Positions 1 to 7,377 of a stretch of 9,262 bases of DNA are shown in pieces. The stretch's first letter is position 1. Every line of letters starts with the position of its first letter. The notes beneath the pieces were generated by a model. That model had not been told where the DNA came from. It was given only the letters and a program-made list of their open reading frames with translations, and did no database searches. The translations under genes were made by a program, and so were the position numbers. This DNA comes from Bacillota bacterium (GTDB lineage Bacteria; Bacillota_A; Clostridia; DSM-8532): positions 1-9,262 of the forward strand of contig JAFADM010000496.1 of assembly GCA_023424865.1 (NCBI GenBank), in the 5' to 3' direction.

Positions 1-28
1 TATAAGGAGTGTCCTTCAGAAGCGTCAA

Positions 29-57
29 ATTAAAATAAGGTTACGTTTCCCTTTCAA
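29..57 (-). promoter_or_regulatory. Possible sigma-A promoter directed out of the left edge
   Basis: Read on the minus strand there is a TTGAAA -35 box (57-52), a 17-bp spacer and a TTTAAT -10 box (34-29). This would start transcription near position 22, heading leftwards to a gene outside the window. It lies beyond the repeat array that follows alr, so the next minus-strand gene may have its own promoter rather than relying on alr read-through. The region is AT-rich, so a chance match is possible. Confidence 0.4.
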
Positions 58-113
58 TAGATTTCCATATCAGCATTCTTCCACATTTCCCGCCTTGCTA
101 TACATACCGCCCA

Positions 114-342
114 GCAAATCGGTCGTCATGAAAACCTCTGCACAGCCCCATTGCGCTTTGCAAATCAGCCGTCCTAAAACCTCGGTACAGCCCCATTGCG
201 CTTTGCAAACCAGCCGTCCTGAAACCTCGGTACAGCCTTCATTGCGCTTTGCAAACCAGCCGTCCTGAAACCTCGGTACAGCCTTCATTGCATTTTTGCA
301 AACCAGCCGTCCTGATAACCGCAATAAAGCCCCATTGCGCTT
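114..342. repeat. Tandem array of ~45-bp units behind alr
   Basis: Four full units lie head to tail at 135-179 (45 bp), 180-224 (45 bp), 225-270 (46 bp) and 271-318 (48 bp), flanked by partial, more diverged units at 114-134 and 319-342. The core of each unit is CCTCGGTACAGCC, then CATTGCGCTTTGCAAA, then CCAGCCGTCCTGAAA. The inner units are nearly identical and the outer ones degenerate, as is usual for arrays that evolve by slippage or unequal exchange. An open frame crosses the array on the minus strand, but the 46-bp and 48-bp units shift it, so one unit is read as FQDGWFAKRNEG and the others as SGRLVCKAQWG. That argues against a repeat protein. Function is unknown. Confidence 0.9.
320..339 (-). 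other. Stem-loop just after the alr stop codon
   Basis: CGCAAT (320-325) and ATTGCG (334-339) form a perfect 6-bp stem with an 8-nt loop. On the minus strand it begins two nucleotides after the alr TGA codon. It lies in the degenerate last unit of the repeat array. No U-run follows it in the minus direction, so it is not a standard Rho-independent terminator. It could stabilise the 3' end of the alr mRNA or be incidental. Confidence 0.4.
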
Positions 343-1514
343 CAGGGAATAAGGGAATTTTGAACAGCCTCAACCTGTCCGTTTCGCAGATAGACCCGGG
401 GGATTCGCCTCCCTATGGCACAGACCGTTTCGTAGGGAATCGTACCCATAAGACCTGCCAGCTCATCGGCCAAAAGGGTTTCCCGGCCCTGAGCACCGAT
501 TAAAACAGCCTCGTCGCCCACATTCACAGGCCCTGTAACGCCCGTCACATCCACCAGGCACTGATCCATACAGACATTGCCTGCTATAGGGGCATATTGG
601 CCGTTAATAAGCACCCGGCCCTTATTGGACAGAAGGCGGGAATACCCGTCGGCATAACCAATGGGCAAGGTGGCCAGCCTTGTATTTTCACTGGCTATGA
701 ACTTGCGCCCATAGCTAACCGCATCCCCTTCGTTCAGGGTTTTTATCATGGTAATCCGGCTCTTAAGGGTCATAACAGGCTTTAAGTCAATTAATCCGGG
801 ATCCACCTCCCCGGAGGGATAGATGCCGTAGAGAATGATGCCTGGCCTTACCATGTTCAGCGCTGTCTCAGGGTATTGCATGACGGCGCCGCTGTTGGAG
901 GCATGACAAAGCTTGACATCATATCCGCTTTGCTTCAGCTTTTCCATAAAACCTGTAAAACGGCTGTACTGCCAGCGGGTATATTCGCCATCCCTCTCAT
1001 CGGAGGTAGAAAAATGGGTAAACACCCCTTCCAAATGAATGCCTCCCTTTTGGGAGCATAATTGGATAAAGTCCAGGGCCTCCTTTTCCGGATTTACCCC
1101 CACCCGGTTCATGCCCGTGTCGATCTTGACATGGATTGCCGCCCGCTTCCCTGTTTTCAACGCTGCTTTTGAAAGAGCATCCAGTAAATCCGGACTGAAA
1201 ACGGTTTGGGTAATAGCGTATTTTAACAGCTCCTCCGCCCGTGCAGGCTCCGTATGACTTAAAACCAGAATGGGTACCGTCACTCCCACACGGCGAAGCT
1301 GAATGGCCTCGTCCGCCAGGGCCACCGCCAGCCTGTCGGCGCCATTTTCAAGAAGCACAGGAACCGTATGGGCCACACCGTGACCATAGGCATCCGCCTT
1401 AACCACAGCCATAATCTGAGCGTCGGACTTTACCCTCCGGCGTATGGCCTTTATATTGTGAGCCAGATGATCCAGGTTGATTTCCGCCCAGGATCGTCCA
1501 TATGAATGATTCAT
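342..1514 (-). CDS. alr: Alanine racemase
   Basis: Cytoplasmic PLP enzyme of fold type III that interconverts L- and D-alanine, supplying D-Ala for peptidoglycan. The 390-residue length is typical. The PLP lysine is K39 in VVKADAYGHG, and the second catalytic base is Y268 in VSYGRKF. The motif KIDTGMNRVG holds K130, matching the carbamylated lysine of the Geobacillus enzyme, and R137. The HFSTSDE segment (167-173), HASNSGA (204-210), RPGIILYG (223-230) and the CMDQ segment near the C terminus are all present. The ATG start fits the usual N terminus (SWAEINLDHLAHNI) and has AGAGG 8 nt upstream. It lies 66 bp downstream of nnr on the same strand with no clear promoter between them, so cotranscription is likely. 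It appears intact; the repeat array starts at its stop codon. A catabolic paralogue cannot be excluded. Confidence 0.97.
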   Translation of the reverse strand: MNHSYGRSWAEINLDHLAHNIKAIRRRVKSDAQIMAVVKADAYGHGVAHTVPVLLENGADRLAVALADEAIQLRRVGVTVPILVLSHTEPARAEELLKYAITQTVFSPDLLDALSKAALKTGKRAAIHVKIDTGMNRVGVNPEKEALDFIQLCSQKGGIHLEGVFTHFSTSDERDGEYTRWQYSRFTGFMEKLKQSGYDVKLCHASNSGAVMQYPETALNMVRPGIILYGIYPSGEVDPGLIDLKPVMTLKSRITMIKTLNEGDAVSYGRKFIASENTRLATLPIGYADGYSRLLSNKGRVLINGQYAPIAGNVCMDQCLVDVTGVTGPVNVGDEAVLIGAQGRETLLADELAGLMGTIPYETVCAIGRRIPRVYLRNGQVEAVQNSLIP

Positions 1515-1580
1515 TTTACTAACCTCTTTACGGATGAAATTATCTTAAGCTTATATTAAGGATCCATGCACTGTTGGGTT

Positions 1581-3152
1581 TTAAAGCGCCGTCACCTTAA
1601 GTATGGCTTTGGGTATGCTCTTTAATATATCCGAAGCAATGAGTCCGTGTTCGCCTTTTTCCTCTTCCTCCAAATCACCTGCCAGTCCGTGGAGGTAAAC
1701 GGCGGCAACAGCCGCATCAAAGGGTTCCAGGCCCTGTCCCAGGAGTGAGGCCAAAATTCCTGCCAACACGTCCCCGGAGCCGCCCGTAGCCATTCCGCTA
1801 TTGCCGGTAGGGTTAATGGCCGCTCTCCCATCGTTGGTTGCAATGACCGAAGATGCACCTTTCAGCACCACTGTCAGGCCGTATTCCTCCGCAAAGCGGC
1901 GGGCCACTCCCAGCCTGTCTGCCTGAACCTCCGCTGTGGAAAGCCCTGTAAGCCTTGCCATTTCAGTAGGATGGGGAGTAATCACAGCTTCGCATTTCAG
2001 ATTTTCCAGAAGTGATTTGTCAGCTGCCATGAGGTTCAGCGCATCACCGTCAAAAACAGAGGGCTTTTCACACAGGCGGGTAAGACGCTTCATTAAAGCT
2101 TGTGCACGGTGATCGCAGGATAGGCCGGGGCCAACAAGCACAGCTTCGGAATCTTCTAAGAGCTTTTTAAGCAAATCGTCCCCTCCATGGTCTCCAGGCT
2201 CTCCCACCCGGGCCACACTCACATCCTCGGTTTTTTCAAGAGGAACGAAAATAGCCTCGGGTATAAGGGCTGAAACGGTGGCCAGACAGGCTTCCGGAAG
2301 CACCAGGCGGACAATGCCCGAGCCGGTGCGGTAGGCGGCTGCAGCGCATAAATAAGGCGCTCCGTACATTCCGGCGGAGCCGGAGAAGGCCAGAACCTTA
2401 CCAAAGGTTCCTTTATGACCGTCGGCAGGCCGTTTTGGAAGCAGGCTTTTTACTTTTTCCGAATCCGTCAGAAAAACCGGGAACTCCGGTTCAAAGAGAC
2501 TGTGAGGTATGGAGATATCGGCTACCACGAGCTCTCCCGTGTAAAAAGCTCCGGGATAGAGAACCTGGCCGATTTTAGGTAAAAAAAAGGTTACGGTAGC
2601 CTGGGCGTGAACACAGGTGTTCAGCACGGCTCCCGTAAGCCCGTCGATTCCCGAGGGGATATCAATGGATAAAACAGAGTGAGCGCAGCGGTTTATAGTA
2701 TGGATGACTTTTTCGCCAAGGCCCTCCACATTCCTGTTTAGTCCCGTTCCGAAAAGTCCGTCTATTACCAGTCCCGCTTGACGGCAGGCCTCTTCCAGGA
2801 GAAGAAAGGCCTCTTCTCCATCCAAAACAACTGATTTTATTCCTAAATTCTCCAGAATCATACCATTTATTAAGGCATCACCCTTTAAATCTTCAACAGG
2901 AGCAAGGGAAAAAACCTTAACCTTATAACCCCTGACATAGAGCAACCTTGCAACAGCATGGGCGTCCCCTCCATTGTTGCCGGTTCCCGCAATGATCACC
3001 ACGCTGCCGGCGCTGCTTTTTTCAAGCATGGACTGAGCCTTTTGGGCTACATGAAGGGCCGCATTTTCCATTAGTACAATACCGGGAATACCCAGCTGTG
3101 TTATAGCTTCCTTATCTGTTTGACGCATCTGTTCCGGTGTTATCAGCCTCAC
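1581..3152 (-). CDS. nnr: Bifunctional NAD(P)H-hydrate epimerase/dehydratase
   Basis: Repairs NADHX and NADPHX, the hydrated forms of NADH and NADPH. The N-terminal YjeF_N-type domain epimerises the R and S hydrates; the C-terminal ribokinase-like domain dehydrates the S form using ADP in bacteria. With the start chosen here the protein has 523 residues. Epimerase landmarks are GTGNNGGDAHAVARLL (56-71), IDGLFGTG (130-137) and SIDIPSGIDG (162-171). Dehydratase landmarks are HKGTFGKVL (246-254), VGPGLS (340-345), PHPTEMARL (393-401) and GGSGDVLAG (457-465) with the likely catalytic D461. A longer frame opens at an ATG at 3185, but I prefer GTG at 3152: GGAGGGG lies about 7 nt upstream and the protein then begins RLITPEQMRQTDKEAI, as family members do. 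The start overlaps the end of the coiled-coil gene by 41 bp, suggesting cotranscription. It appears intact. Confidence 0.95.
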   Translation of the reverse strand: MRLITPEQMRQTDKEAITQLGIPGIVLMENAALHVAQKAQSMLEKSSAGSVVIIAGTGNNGGDAHAVARLLYVRGYKVKVFSLAPVEDLKGDALINGMILENLGIKSVVLDGEEAFLLLEEACRQAGLVIDGLFGTGLNRNVEGLGEKVIHTINRCAHSVLSIDIPSGIDGLTGAVLNTCVHAQATVTFFLPKIGQVLYPGAFYTGELVVADISIPHSLFEPEFPVFLTDSEKVKSLLPKRPADGHKGTFGKVLAFSGSAGMYGAPYLCAAAAYRTGSGIVRLVLPEACLATVSALIPEAIFVPLEKTEDVSVARVGEPGDHGGDDLLKKLLEDSEAVLVGPGLSCDHRAQALMKRLTRLCEKPSVFDGDALNLMAADKSLLENLKCEAVITPHPTEMARLTGLSTAEVQADRLGVARRFAEEYGLTVVLKGASSVIATNDGRAAINPTGNSGMATGGSGDVLAGILASLLGQGLEPFDAAVAAVYLHGLAGDLEEEEKGEHGLIASDILKSIPKAILKVTAL

Positions 3153-3822
3153 TGGGTATCCCCTCCAAACCGTAAAGGCTCTCAAGCCTCTTCAATTCTT
3201 CCGTACCGATAAGGGTTGTAAAGTGGGCGGCATATTGGCTCCAATCCACCCGGTAGCTTTCAATTTCCTTACGAATGGCTTCTTCGCGTTTCACAAGCTC
3301 ATCCAGCTCGGTTTTAAGCTGAAAGGTTTTCGCCCGGTTTCCTGCAATCGCACTGAATATGTAACGGACGGTTTCCTGAAGAAGAATGAAGTTGGATTGC
3401 TTCAAATCCTCCTCAACCCGTGCCACATCGTCCTCAATATGCTCCATGCGCTCATTGATTTTCTCAATTTGCTGCTTATCCTTTTTAAGCTCTTCCTTGG
3501 CTTTTTCGTCATCCTCTTCAAAAGCTTTCTTGGTGAGGCTCATGATGCGGTTCATAAAGCGTTTTTTCTCCGGCTCCAGGGTTTCCTGCTCTTTTTTGAG
3601 CATGGCCTCTTCCTTTATGAGCTCATTCATGGACTTTTGAAGAACCTGCAATTCCGGGCTCATGGGAAGGGCTGCAAACAGCCTGGTCCATCTTTCGTCC
3701 AATGTCAGCCGGGAGATGTTATTTTTCCGCAAAATAGAGATGTCAAATTCAGCTTGCTGATCCCTATCCATGTTTTTTCCTTTTTTTGTGCGATAATGCC
3801 TGCGCGATTTAAACGGCCACAT
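3112..3822 (-). CDS. Coiled-coil protein of unknown function
   Basis: I do not recognise this 236-residue family. No signal peptide or membrane helix is apparent, so it is probably cytoplasmic. The N terminus is basic (WPFKSRRHYRTKKGK), followed by ISRLTLDERWTRLF (36-49). Residues 57-142 and about 165-190 are rich in Glu, Lys and Arg with heptad-like spacing and probably form two coiled-coil helices, separated by a more hydrophobic stretch (NFILLQETVRYIFSAI, 144-159). The C-terminal tail, from about 222, is acidic, polar and probably disordered. The ATG at 3822 has AGGAGG 7 nt upstream; an internal ATG at codon 18 with a weaker site is an alternative start. The gene lies between the Nudix and nnr genes and overlaps nnr by 41 bp. 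A structural or adaptor role is possible, but nothing in the sequence shows enzymatic activity. Confidence 0.85.
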   Translation of the reverse strand: MWPFKSRRHYRTKKGKNMDRDQQAEFDISILRKNNISRLTLDERWTRLFAALPMSPELQVLQKSMNELIKEEAMLKKEQETLEPEKKRFMNRIMSLTKKAFEEDDEKAKEELKKDKQQIEKINERMEHIEDDVARVEEDLKQSNFILLQETVRYIFSAIAGNRAKTFQLKTELDELVKREEAIRKEIESYRVDWSQYAAHFTTLIGTEELKRLESLYGLEGIPSEADNTGTDASNR

Positions 3823-3901
3823 GACTCACCCTCCTGTTACTTCCATAACACATTTGCCGGACTGTATTTCACTGCATTCCATTCTATGATTGCCGTTACC
3901 C

Positions 3902-3936
3902 AGCTCTTATCTTTTTTATTGAAAAAGGATAGAGCT
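3902..3936 (-). other. Imperfect stem-loop at the end of the Nudix gene
   Basis: AGCTC and GAGCT arms, then TATC/GATA, then a T5/A5 stretch, fold into a long imperfect hairpin with a short loop. On the minus strand it begins in the Nudix stop codon. The downstream sequence is GGGTAACGG with no U-run, so intrinsic termination is unlikely. It could mark an RNA-processing point between the Nudix and coiled-coil genes. The 112-bp gap containing it has no convincing promoter. Confidence 0.4.
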
Positions 3937-4519
3937 AAAGGGTTTTGGCGTATTGAGCAATTTCCCAGGTAGTCATATGGCGAAAAGTGCCCCAGTCTCT
4001 CCAGCCCCGTTCAATAGACAGGAGCTTTTCACTCAAACGGGCAAGCTCGTCGGCATCCGCTTCCACAATTTCTGAAACCTCATCATCGGTTGCATCTTGA
4101 AGAAGCCTGCCCCCAGTCTCCTTTAAATGAAAGAGATAGGAATAAAAAGGCACCGTTTCGTCCTTATGGCGCATTTCAATTTTAATGACGCCCAGGAAAC
4201 GCTTGATTTCAGCCTTTAGCCCCAGTTCCTCTCCCACTTCCCTGTGAACTGCCTCCAGCACATCCTCTCCATGGCTTATGCCTCCGGTGGGGATACGGAA
4301 AATGCCTTCCGGATAGCCGCTGCTTCTAACACATATAAATTTGCCGTTTTCCCGTTCAACGGCAAAAACCACTTCTCCTACCCTGTCCCGGGCTACTAAA
4401 TCCTTTGACCGGTTAAAAAACTGGATATTTTCGTAATTCAGAACCTTTTCCACGATCCATGCCTGGGGGCCGTGCTTGGTCTGAACCTCCCGAATGATTT
4501 CATCCTGCGTTTTTTTCAT
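3935..4519 (-). CDS. Nudix hydrolase
   Basis: Nudix enzymes hydrolyse nucleoside diphosphates linked to another moiety, using divalent metal. The box is a perfect match to Gx5Ex7REUXEEXGU: G79, E85, R93-E94, E97-E98 and G100 (GGISHGEDVLEAVHREVGEELGL region, 79-101). The protein has 194 residues, with an N-terminal extension of about 45 residues before the core beta strands and a C-terminal tail with an acidic segment (DDEVSEIVEADADE) and a WRDWGTFRHMTTWE stretch. The substrate cannot be read from the sequence. The ATG has AAGGTG about 6 nt upstream, and an extended -10 promoter lies just ahead. It is the first gene of the leftward block; proximity to nnr suggests housecleaning of damaged or unwanted nucleotides, which is inference. 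It appears intact. Confidence 0.93.
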   Translation of the reverse strand: MKKTQDEIIREVQTKHGPQAWIVEKVLNYENIQFFNRSKDLVARDRVGEVVFAVERENGKFICVRSSGYPEGIFRIPTGGISHGEDVLEAVHREVGEELGLKAEIKRFLGVIKIEMRHKDETVPFYSYLFHLKETGGRLLQDATDDEVSEIVEADADELARLSEKLLSIERGWRDWGTFRHMTTWEIAQYAKTL

Positions 4520-4549
4520 AATTTCACCTTCTAAATCATCTATTCATTT

Positions 4550-4558
4550 AGTATAACA
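4550..4558 (-). promoter_or_regulatory. Extended -10 promoter for the Nudix gene
   Basis: On the minus strand the sequence TGTTATACT is an extended -10 element (TGn followed by TATACT), about 30 bp ahead of the Nudix ATG. No good -35 box sits 16-18 bp upstream, which is tolerated for extended -10 promoters. It is the only promoter I can support for the leftward genes. Confidence 0.5.
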
Positions 4559-4589
4559 TATCAGGGCAGAAATAAACGCCAAATGGAGG

Positions 4590-4618
4590 TTGCCCGGGAA
4601 TTCAAAACCTGCGATAAT
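4590..4618 (+). promoter_or_regulatory. Promoter for the vanW-type gene
   Basis: TTGCCC (4590-4595), a 17-bp spacer and GATAAT (4613-4618) match a sigma-A promoter; TGC directly before the -10 also makes it an extended -10. It lies 36 bp ahead of the ATG at 4655 and is back to back with the leftward promoter at 4550-4558, about 35 bp apart. Confidence 0.55.
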
Positions 4619-4654
4619 GAAGGTGGCGTTAACATAAATAAACGAGGATGAAAC

Positions 4655-6295
4655 ATGCCGGTTCAAATCTTTAGGTCGAAAACTCCGGATAAACTTACAC
4701 AATCGGCTTCACATGTGTTTTTCAAATGGCAGCTTTTCCTGCTTATTATATCGGCTGCTTTTTTAATATTGGCTACCACTTCATTCTTTATTATTCACAC
4801 GATTCTTAACAGCCCTGCCGTTTACCGTGGGGTTACCGTTGACGGCCTGGATGTTTCAGGCTATACCCGGGATGAGCTTAAGGCATATCTTGATTCCTAT
4901 TACGGAAAGCTCAGGGAGGATGTACGTTTTACTGTTTTTGCGGAGGACTTTCAGGTTTCAGTCACAGCCGCCCAGCTGGATGCCCGAATTGATACGGAGC
5001 TTCTGGTTGAAAAGGCCATGGCTGCAGGTCGTGAGGGAAGTCCCTTAACCCGCTTGGAGGAAATTTTACGCTTGCGTCAGACGTCTTATGACATTCCCCT
5101 TTCCGCTGCCTTTGACCAGGCGATGCTGGGGGATTTTATCCAGAAGGTTTATGAGTCGGGAAACATCCCGGTGGTACCTTATGAACTCAATATCAGTGAC
5201 AGCAAGGTTGTTTTGTATACTGGCACACCGGGCCGTGAGGTGGATACGGGGGCCCTGCAGGAGGATTTGTCGGCAGCGGTGCTCACCCTGCGTTCTGCCT
5301 CCATCCAGGTTATTTTTAAGGAAATCAAGCCCCTGGTCCCTGAATTATCCCCTATGCTTGATCAGATCAATCAGGACGCGGCGGATGCTCAGTTCGTAAA
5401 AATTTCCAGGACCGAGTATACCATTACGCCTCATGTCATTGGGCGCTGGGTGGATCCCATGTATCTTGCCAAACTGCTTTCAGGCCTTAACAGTGATAAT
5501 CCCGGGGAGCCCCGGGAAATTGAGCTGCCGTTAACCATTACCACACCCTACGTGACGGAGGAATCCCTTAAGGCTTCACTTTTCAGAGACGACCTATCCA
5601 CCTTTGCCACCCGTTTCAACCAGAACTCCGAGAATAACCGCAACAGGGCTGTAAATATCGGTCTGGCCTCCAAAAGCATTGACGGAACCCTGCTTCTCCC
5701 CGGGGAAACCTTCTCCTTCAACGAGGTGGTAGGACCCAGAACCACTGCAAAGGGGTATAAAATCGCCCATGTCTTCGTGGCGGGCCAAATACAGGACGGC
5801 ACGGGAGGGGGCATCTGCCAGGTTTCCACCACCCTTTACAACGCTGCCCTCCGGGCCAATCTGGAGGTTCTGGAAAGGCACAATCACATGTTTACCGTGG
5901 GCTATGTGCCCCTGGGAACCGATGCCGCCGTCTCATACGGCTATGCGGATCTGGTCTTTAAAAACACCACCAGCTCCCCCCTTAAAATAAGGGCCATTGT
6001 CACAGAGGATAACCGGATGATCTTTTCCCTCCTGGGTACGAATGTGGAGCCGGGAATTCATGTAAAGCTTGTCACCGAGCTAATAAAAACCGTTTCTCCC
6101 CCTGTGGAGTACCGTGAGGACTGGGGTCTTCCAAACGGCACTGTCATTGTGGAGGATGAAGGCCAGTCGGGAGCTATTGTGGATACATACATAAAAGTAT
6201 ACAATGGTGAAAGTCTTATTAAGGAAGTAAAGCTGGGCCGAAGCGTCTATCAGGCCATTCCCCGGAAGCTTATAAGGGGAGCCCAGGCCTACTGA
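4655..6295 (+). CDS. VanW-family protein with G5-like C-terminal domain
   Basis: Predicted envelope protein of 546 residues. One membrane helix near the N terminus (about 25-50, WQLFLLIISAAFLILATTS) with no clear cleavage site suggests anchoring with the bulk outside. Residues about 60-300 resemble the paired PG_binding_4-type modules common ahead of VanW (VTVDGLDVSGYTRDEL at 61-76). The VanW domain covers about 329-446, with LLPGETFSFNEVVGP (347-361), GGGICQVSTTLYNAAL (384-399), ERHNH (407-411) and VPLGTDAAVSYGYADL (418-433). Residues about 470-540 resemble a G5 domain. VanW is named from vancomycin-resistance clusters, but its biochemical role is unsettled and nothing here suggests a van operon. 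The ATG has GAGG about 8 nt upstream. An RluA-type gene follows after 30 bp. It appears intact. Confidence 0.92.
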   Translation: MPVQIFRSKTPDKLTQSASHVFFKWQLFLLIISAAFLILATTSFFIIHTILNSPAVYRGVTVDGLDVSGYTRDELKAYLDSYYGKLREDVRFTVFAEDFQVSVTAAQLDARIDTELLVEKAMAAGREGSPLTRLEEILRLRQTSYDIPLSAAFDQAMLGDFIQKVYESGNIPVVPYELNISDSKVVLYTGTPGREVDTGALQEDLSAAVLTLRSASIQVIFKEIKPLVPELSPMLDQINQDAADAQFVKISRTEYTITPHVIGRWVDPMYLAKLLSGLNSDNPGEPREIELPLTITTPYVTEESLKASLFRDDLSTFATRFNQNSENNRNRAVNIGLASKSIDGTLLLPGETFSFNEVVGPRTTAKGYKIAHVFVAGQIQDGTGGGICQVSTTLYNAALRANLEVLERHNHMFTVGYVPLGTDAAVSYGYADLVFKNTTSSPLKIRAIVTEDNRMIFSLLGTNVEPGIHVKLVTELIKTVSPPVEYREDWGLPNGTVIVEDEGQSGAIVDTYIKVYNGESLIKEVKLGRSVYQAIPRKLIRGAQAY

Positions 6296-6325
6296 CAGCC
6301 CTGGGGCTTTAACATTGGAGTTTAC

Positions 6326-7306
6326 ATGCGCGAATATAAAGTGGATATAAAAGATGAGGGCAAACGCTGTGATGCGTTTTTGTTCCAGCAGCTGCCCCAG
6401 GCACCCGCCTCCTTCATCTATAAGGCGTTTCGAAAGCGAAGCGTAAAGGTTAACGGTTCCAGGGTTAAGGAATCCCATTCACTGTCTGCCGGGGATCATG
6501 TGCAGATCTTCATACCCGAGGCCTATCTTGAGAACGAAGCGCTCCCGGAAACGGAAGGGACTCCTTCCGGGGAGCCTCTTATTGTATACAGTGACGGGAA
6601 CCTGCTTGTGGTTTCAAAGCCTCAGGGGATGCCTGTTCATGATGATAAAAACAGGGAGGAGCGGGTACTGGACAGGCTTGTTCGAGGCCTTGACAGTGAA
6701 AGCCCTGACTCCCAAAGGCAGGATCCCCTATTTCCGGCCCTCTGCCACAGGATTGACCGCAACACGGGAGGACTGGTGGTTTTTGCCCGGAATCAGGAAG
6801 CTCTCACCCTTCTTACCGAGAAATTCAAGCATCATGAAATGCGCAAATACTATCTTTGCTGCGTGTCCGGGTGTCCGCAAAAGCCTGAGAGAACCCTTGA
6901 GGCCTATCTTGAAAAGGACAGCCGGGAAAGCCGGGTCTATATTCATGATCATCCGGTGCGAAACAGCGAAAAAATTATCACCCGATACCGCCTTCTTACC
7001 ACTAACGGACGTTTTTCACTGCTGGAGGTTGAGCTCGTTACAGGAAAGACTCACCAGATAAGGGCTCACATGGCTTATATAGGCCATCCCTTACTGGGAG
7101 ACGGAAAATATGGCAGCAACAGCGTCAATCGCGGGCTGGGGCTTAAATGGCAGGCCCTTTGGTCCTATCGGCTGATTTTTAATTTCACCTCCCCTTCCGG
7201 TTCCCTGGACTACCTGAAAAGCTTAACCCTGACCCTTCCCTCTGTGTCCTGGGAAAAAGGGCTTGCCGACACGGGTCTGGAATTACCGGTTTTACCTCTT
7301 ATTTAA
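6326..7306 (+). CDS. RluA-family pseudouridine synthase
   Basis: Converts specific uridines in structured RNA, usually 23S rRNA, to pseudouridine. The 326-residue protein has an N-terminal S4-like RNA-binding region (about 10-65, with AFRKRSVKVNGSRVKESHSL) and then the RluA catalytic domain. The catalytic aspartate is D144 in HRIDRNTGGLVVFARN, a variant of the usual HRLDxxTSGL. The later family signature LVTGKTHQIRAHMAYIGHP followed by LLGDGKYG is also present. The overall plan is RluC/RluD-like, but the target uridine cannot be assigned, so no symbol is given. The ATG has TTGGAG about 5 nt upstream. The 30-bp gap behind the vanW-type gene suggests cotranscription. It appears intact. Confidence 0.93.
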   Translation: MREYKVDIKDEGKRCDAFLFQQLPQAPASFIYKAFRKRSVKVNGSRVKESHSLSAGDHVQIFIPEAYLENEALPETEGTPSGEPLIVYSDGNLLVVSKPQGMPVHDDKNREERVLDRLVRGLDSESPDSQRQDPLFPALCHRIDRNTGGLVVFARNQEALTLLTEKFKHHEMRKYYLCCVSGCPQKPERTLEAYLEKDSRESRVYIHDHPVRNSEKIITRYRLLTTNGRFSLLEVELVTGKTHQIRAHMAYIGHPLLGDGKYGSNSVNRGLGLKWQALWSYRLIFNFTSPSGSLDYLKSLTLTLPSVSWEKGLADTGLELPVLPLI

Positions 7307-7308
7307 GC

Positions 7309-7343
7309 GTAAATGTCCAATCCATGCGCAAGGACATGTTTAC
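7309..7343 (+). other. Stem-loop after the pseudouridine synthase gene
   Basis: GTAAATGTCC (7309-7318) pairs with GGACA and TTTAC in 7332-7343, with a two-nucleotide bulge and a 13-nt loop, starting 2 nt after the stop codon. No U-run follows, so it is not a textbook terminator, but it separates this gene from the darA promoter. Confidence 0.35.
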
Positions 7344-7348
7344 CTGCA

Positions 7349-7377
7349 TTGAATCCGTGGCAGAAATAACTTATAAT
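7349..7377 (+). promoter_or_regulatory. Sigma-A promoter of darA
   Basis: TTGAAT (7349-7354), an exact 17-bp spacer and a perfect TATAAT (7372-7377) give the best promoter in the window. Transcription would begin near 7384, leaving a 5' leader of about 60 nt before the darA ATG at 7448. It implies that darA is expressed independently of the upstream genes. Confidence 0.75.

Noticed and set aside
70..324. Minus-strand 84-residue open frame across the repeat array
   Set aside because: Successive repeat units are read in different frames because unit lengths vary, there is no convincing ribosome binding site, and the frame is a by-product of the repeats.
114..342. CRISPR array
   Set aside because: Units are contiguous with no unique spacers between them, and no cas genes are present.
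3223..3972. Plus-strand 249-residue hydrophobic open frame
   Set aside because: It is antisense to the coiled-coil gene; Glu/Lys-rich codons read backwards give Phe/Leu/Ser-rich sequence. The minus-strand gene has a better ribosome binding site and operon context.
4655..6295. Vancomycin-resistance locus
   Set aside because: Only a VanW-domain protein is present. No vanHAX-type ligase, dehydrogenase, dipeptidase or two-component system is nearby, and such proteins are common in ordinary clostridial chromosomes.
6282..6305. CCCAGG/CCTGGG stem around the vanW-type stop codon as a terminator
   Set aside because: The stem is short, lies partly in the coding region, and is followed by only three T residues; the next gene is 30 bp away and probably cotranscribed.
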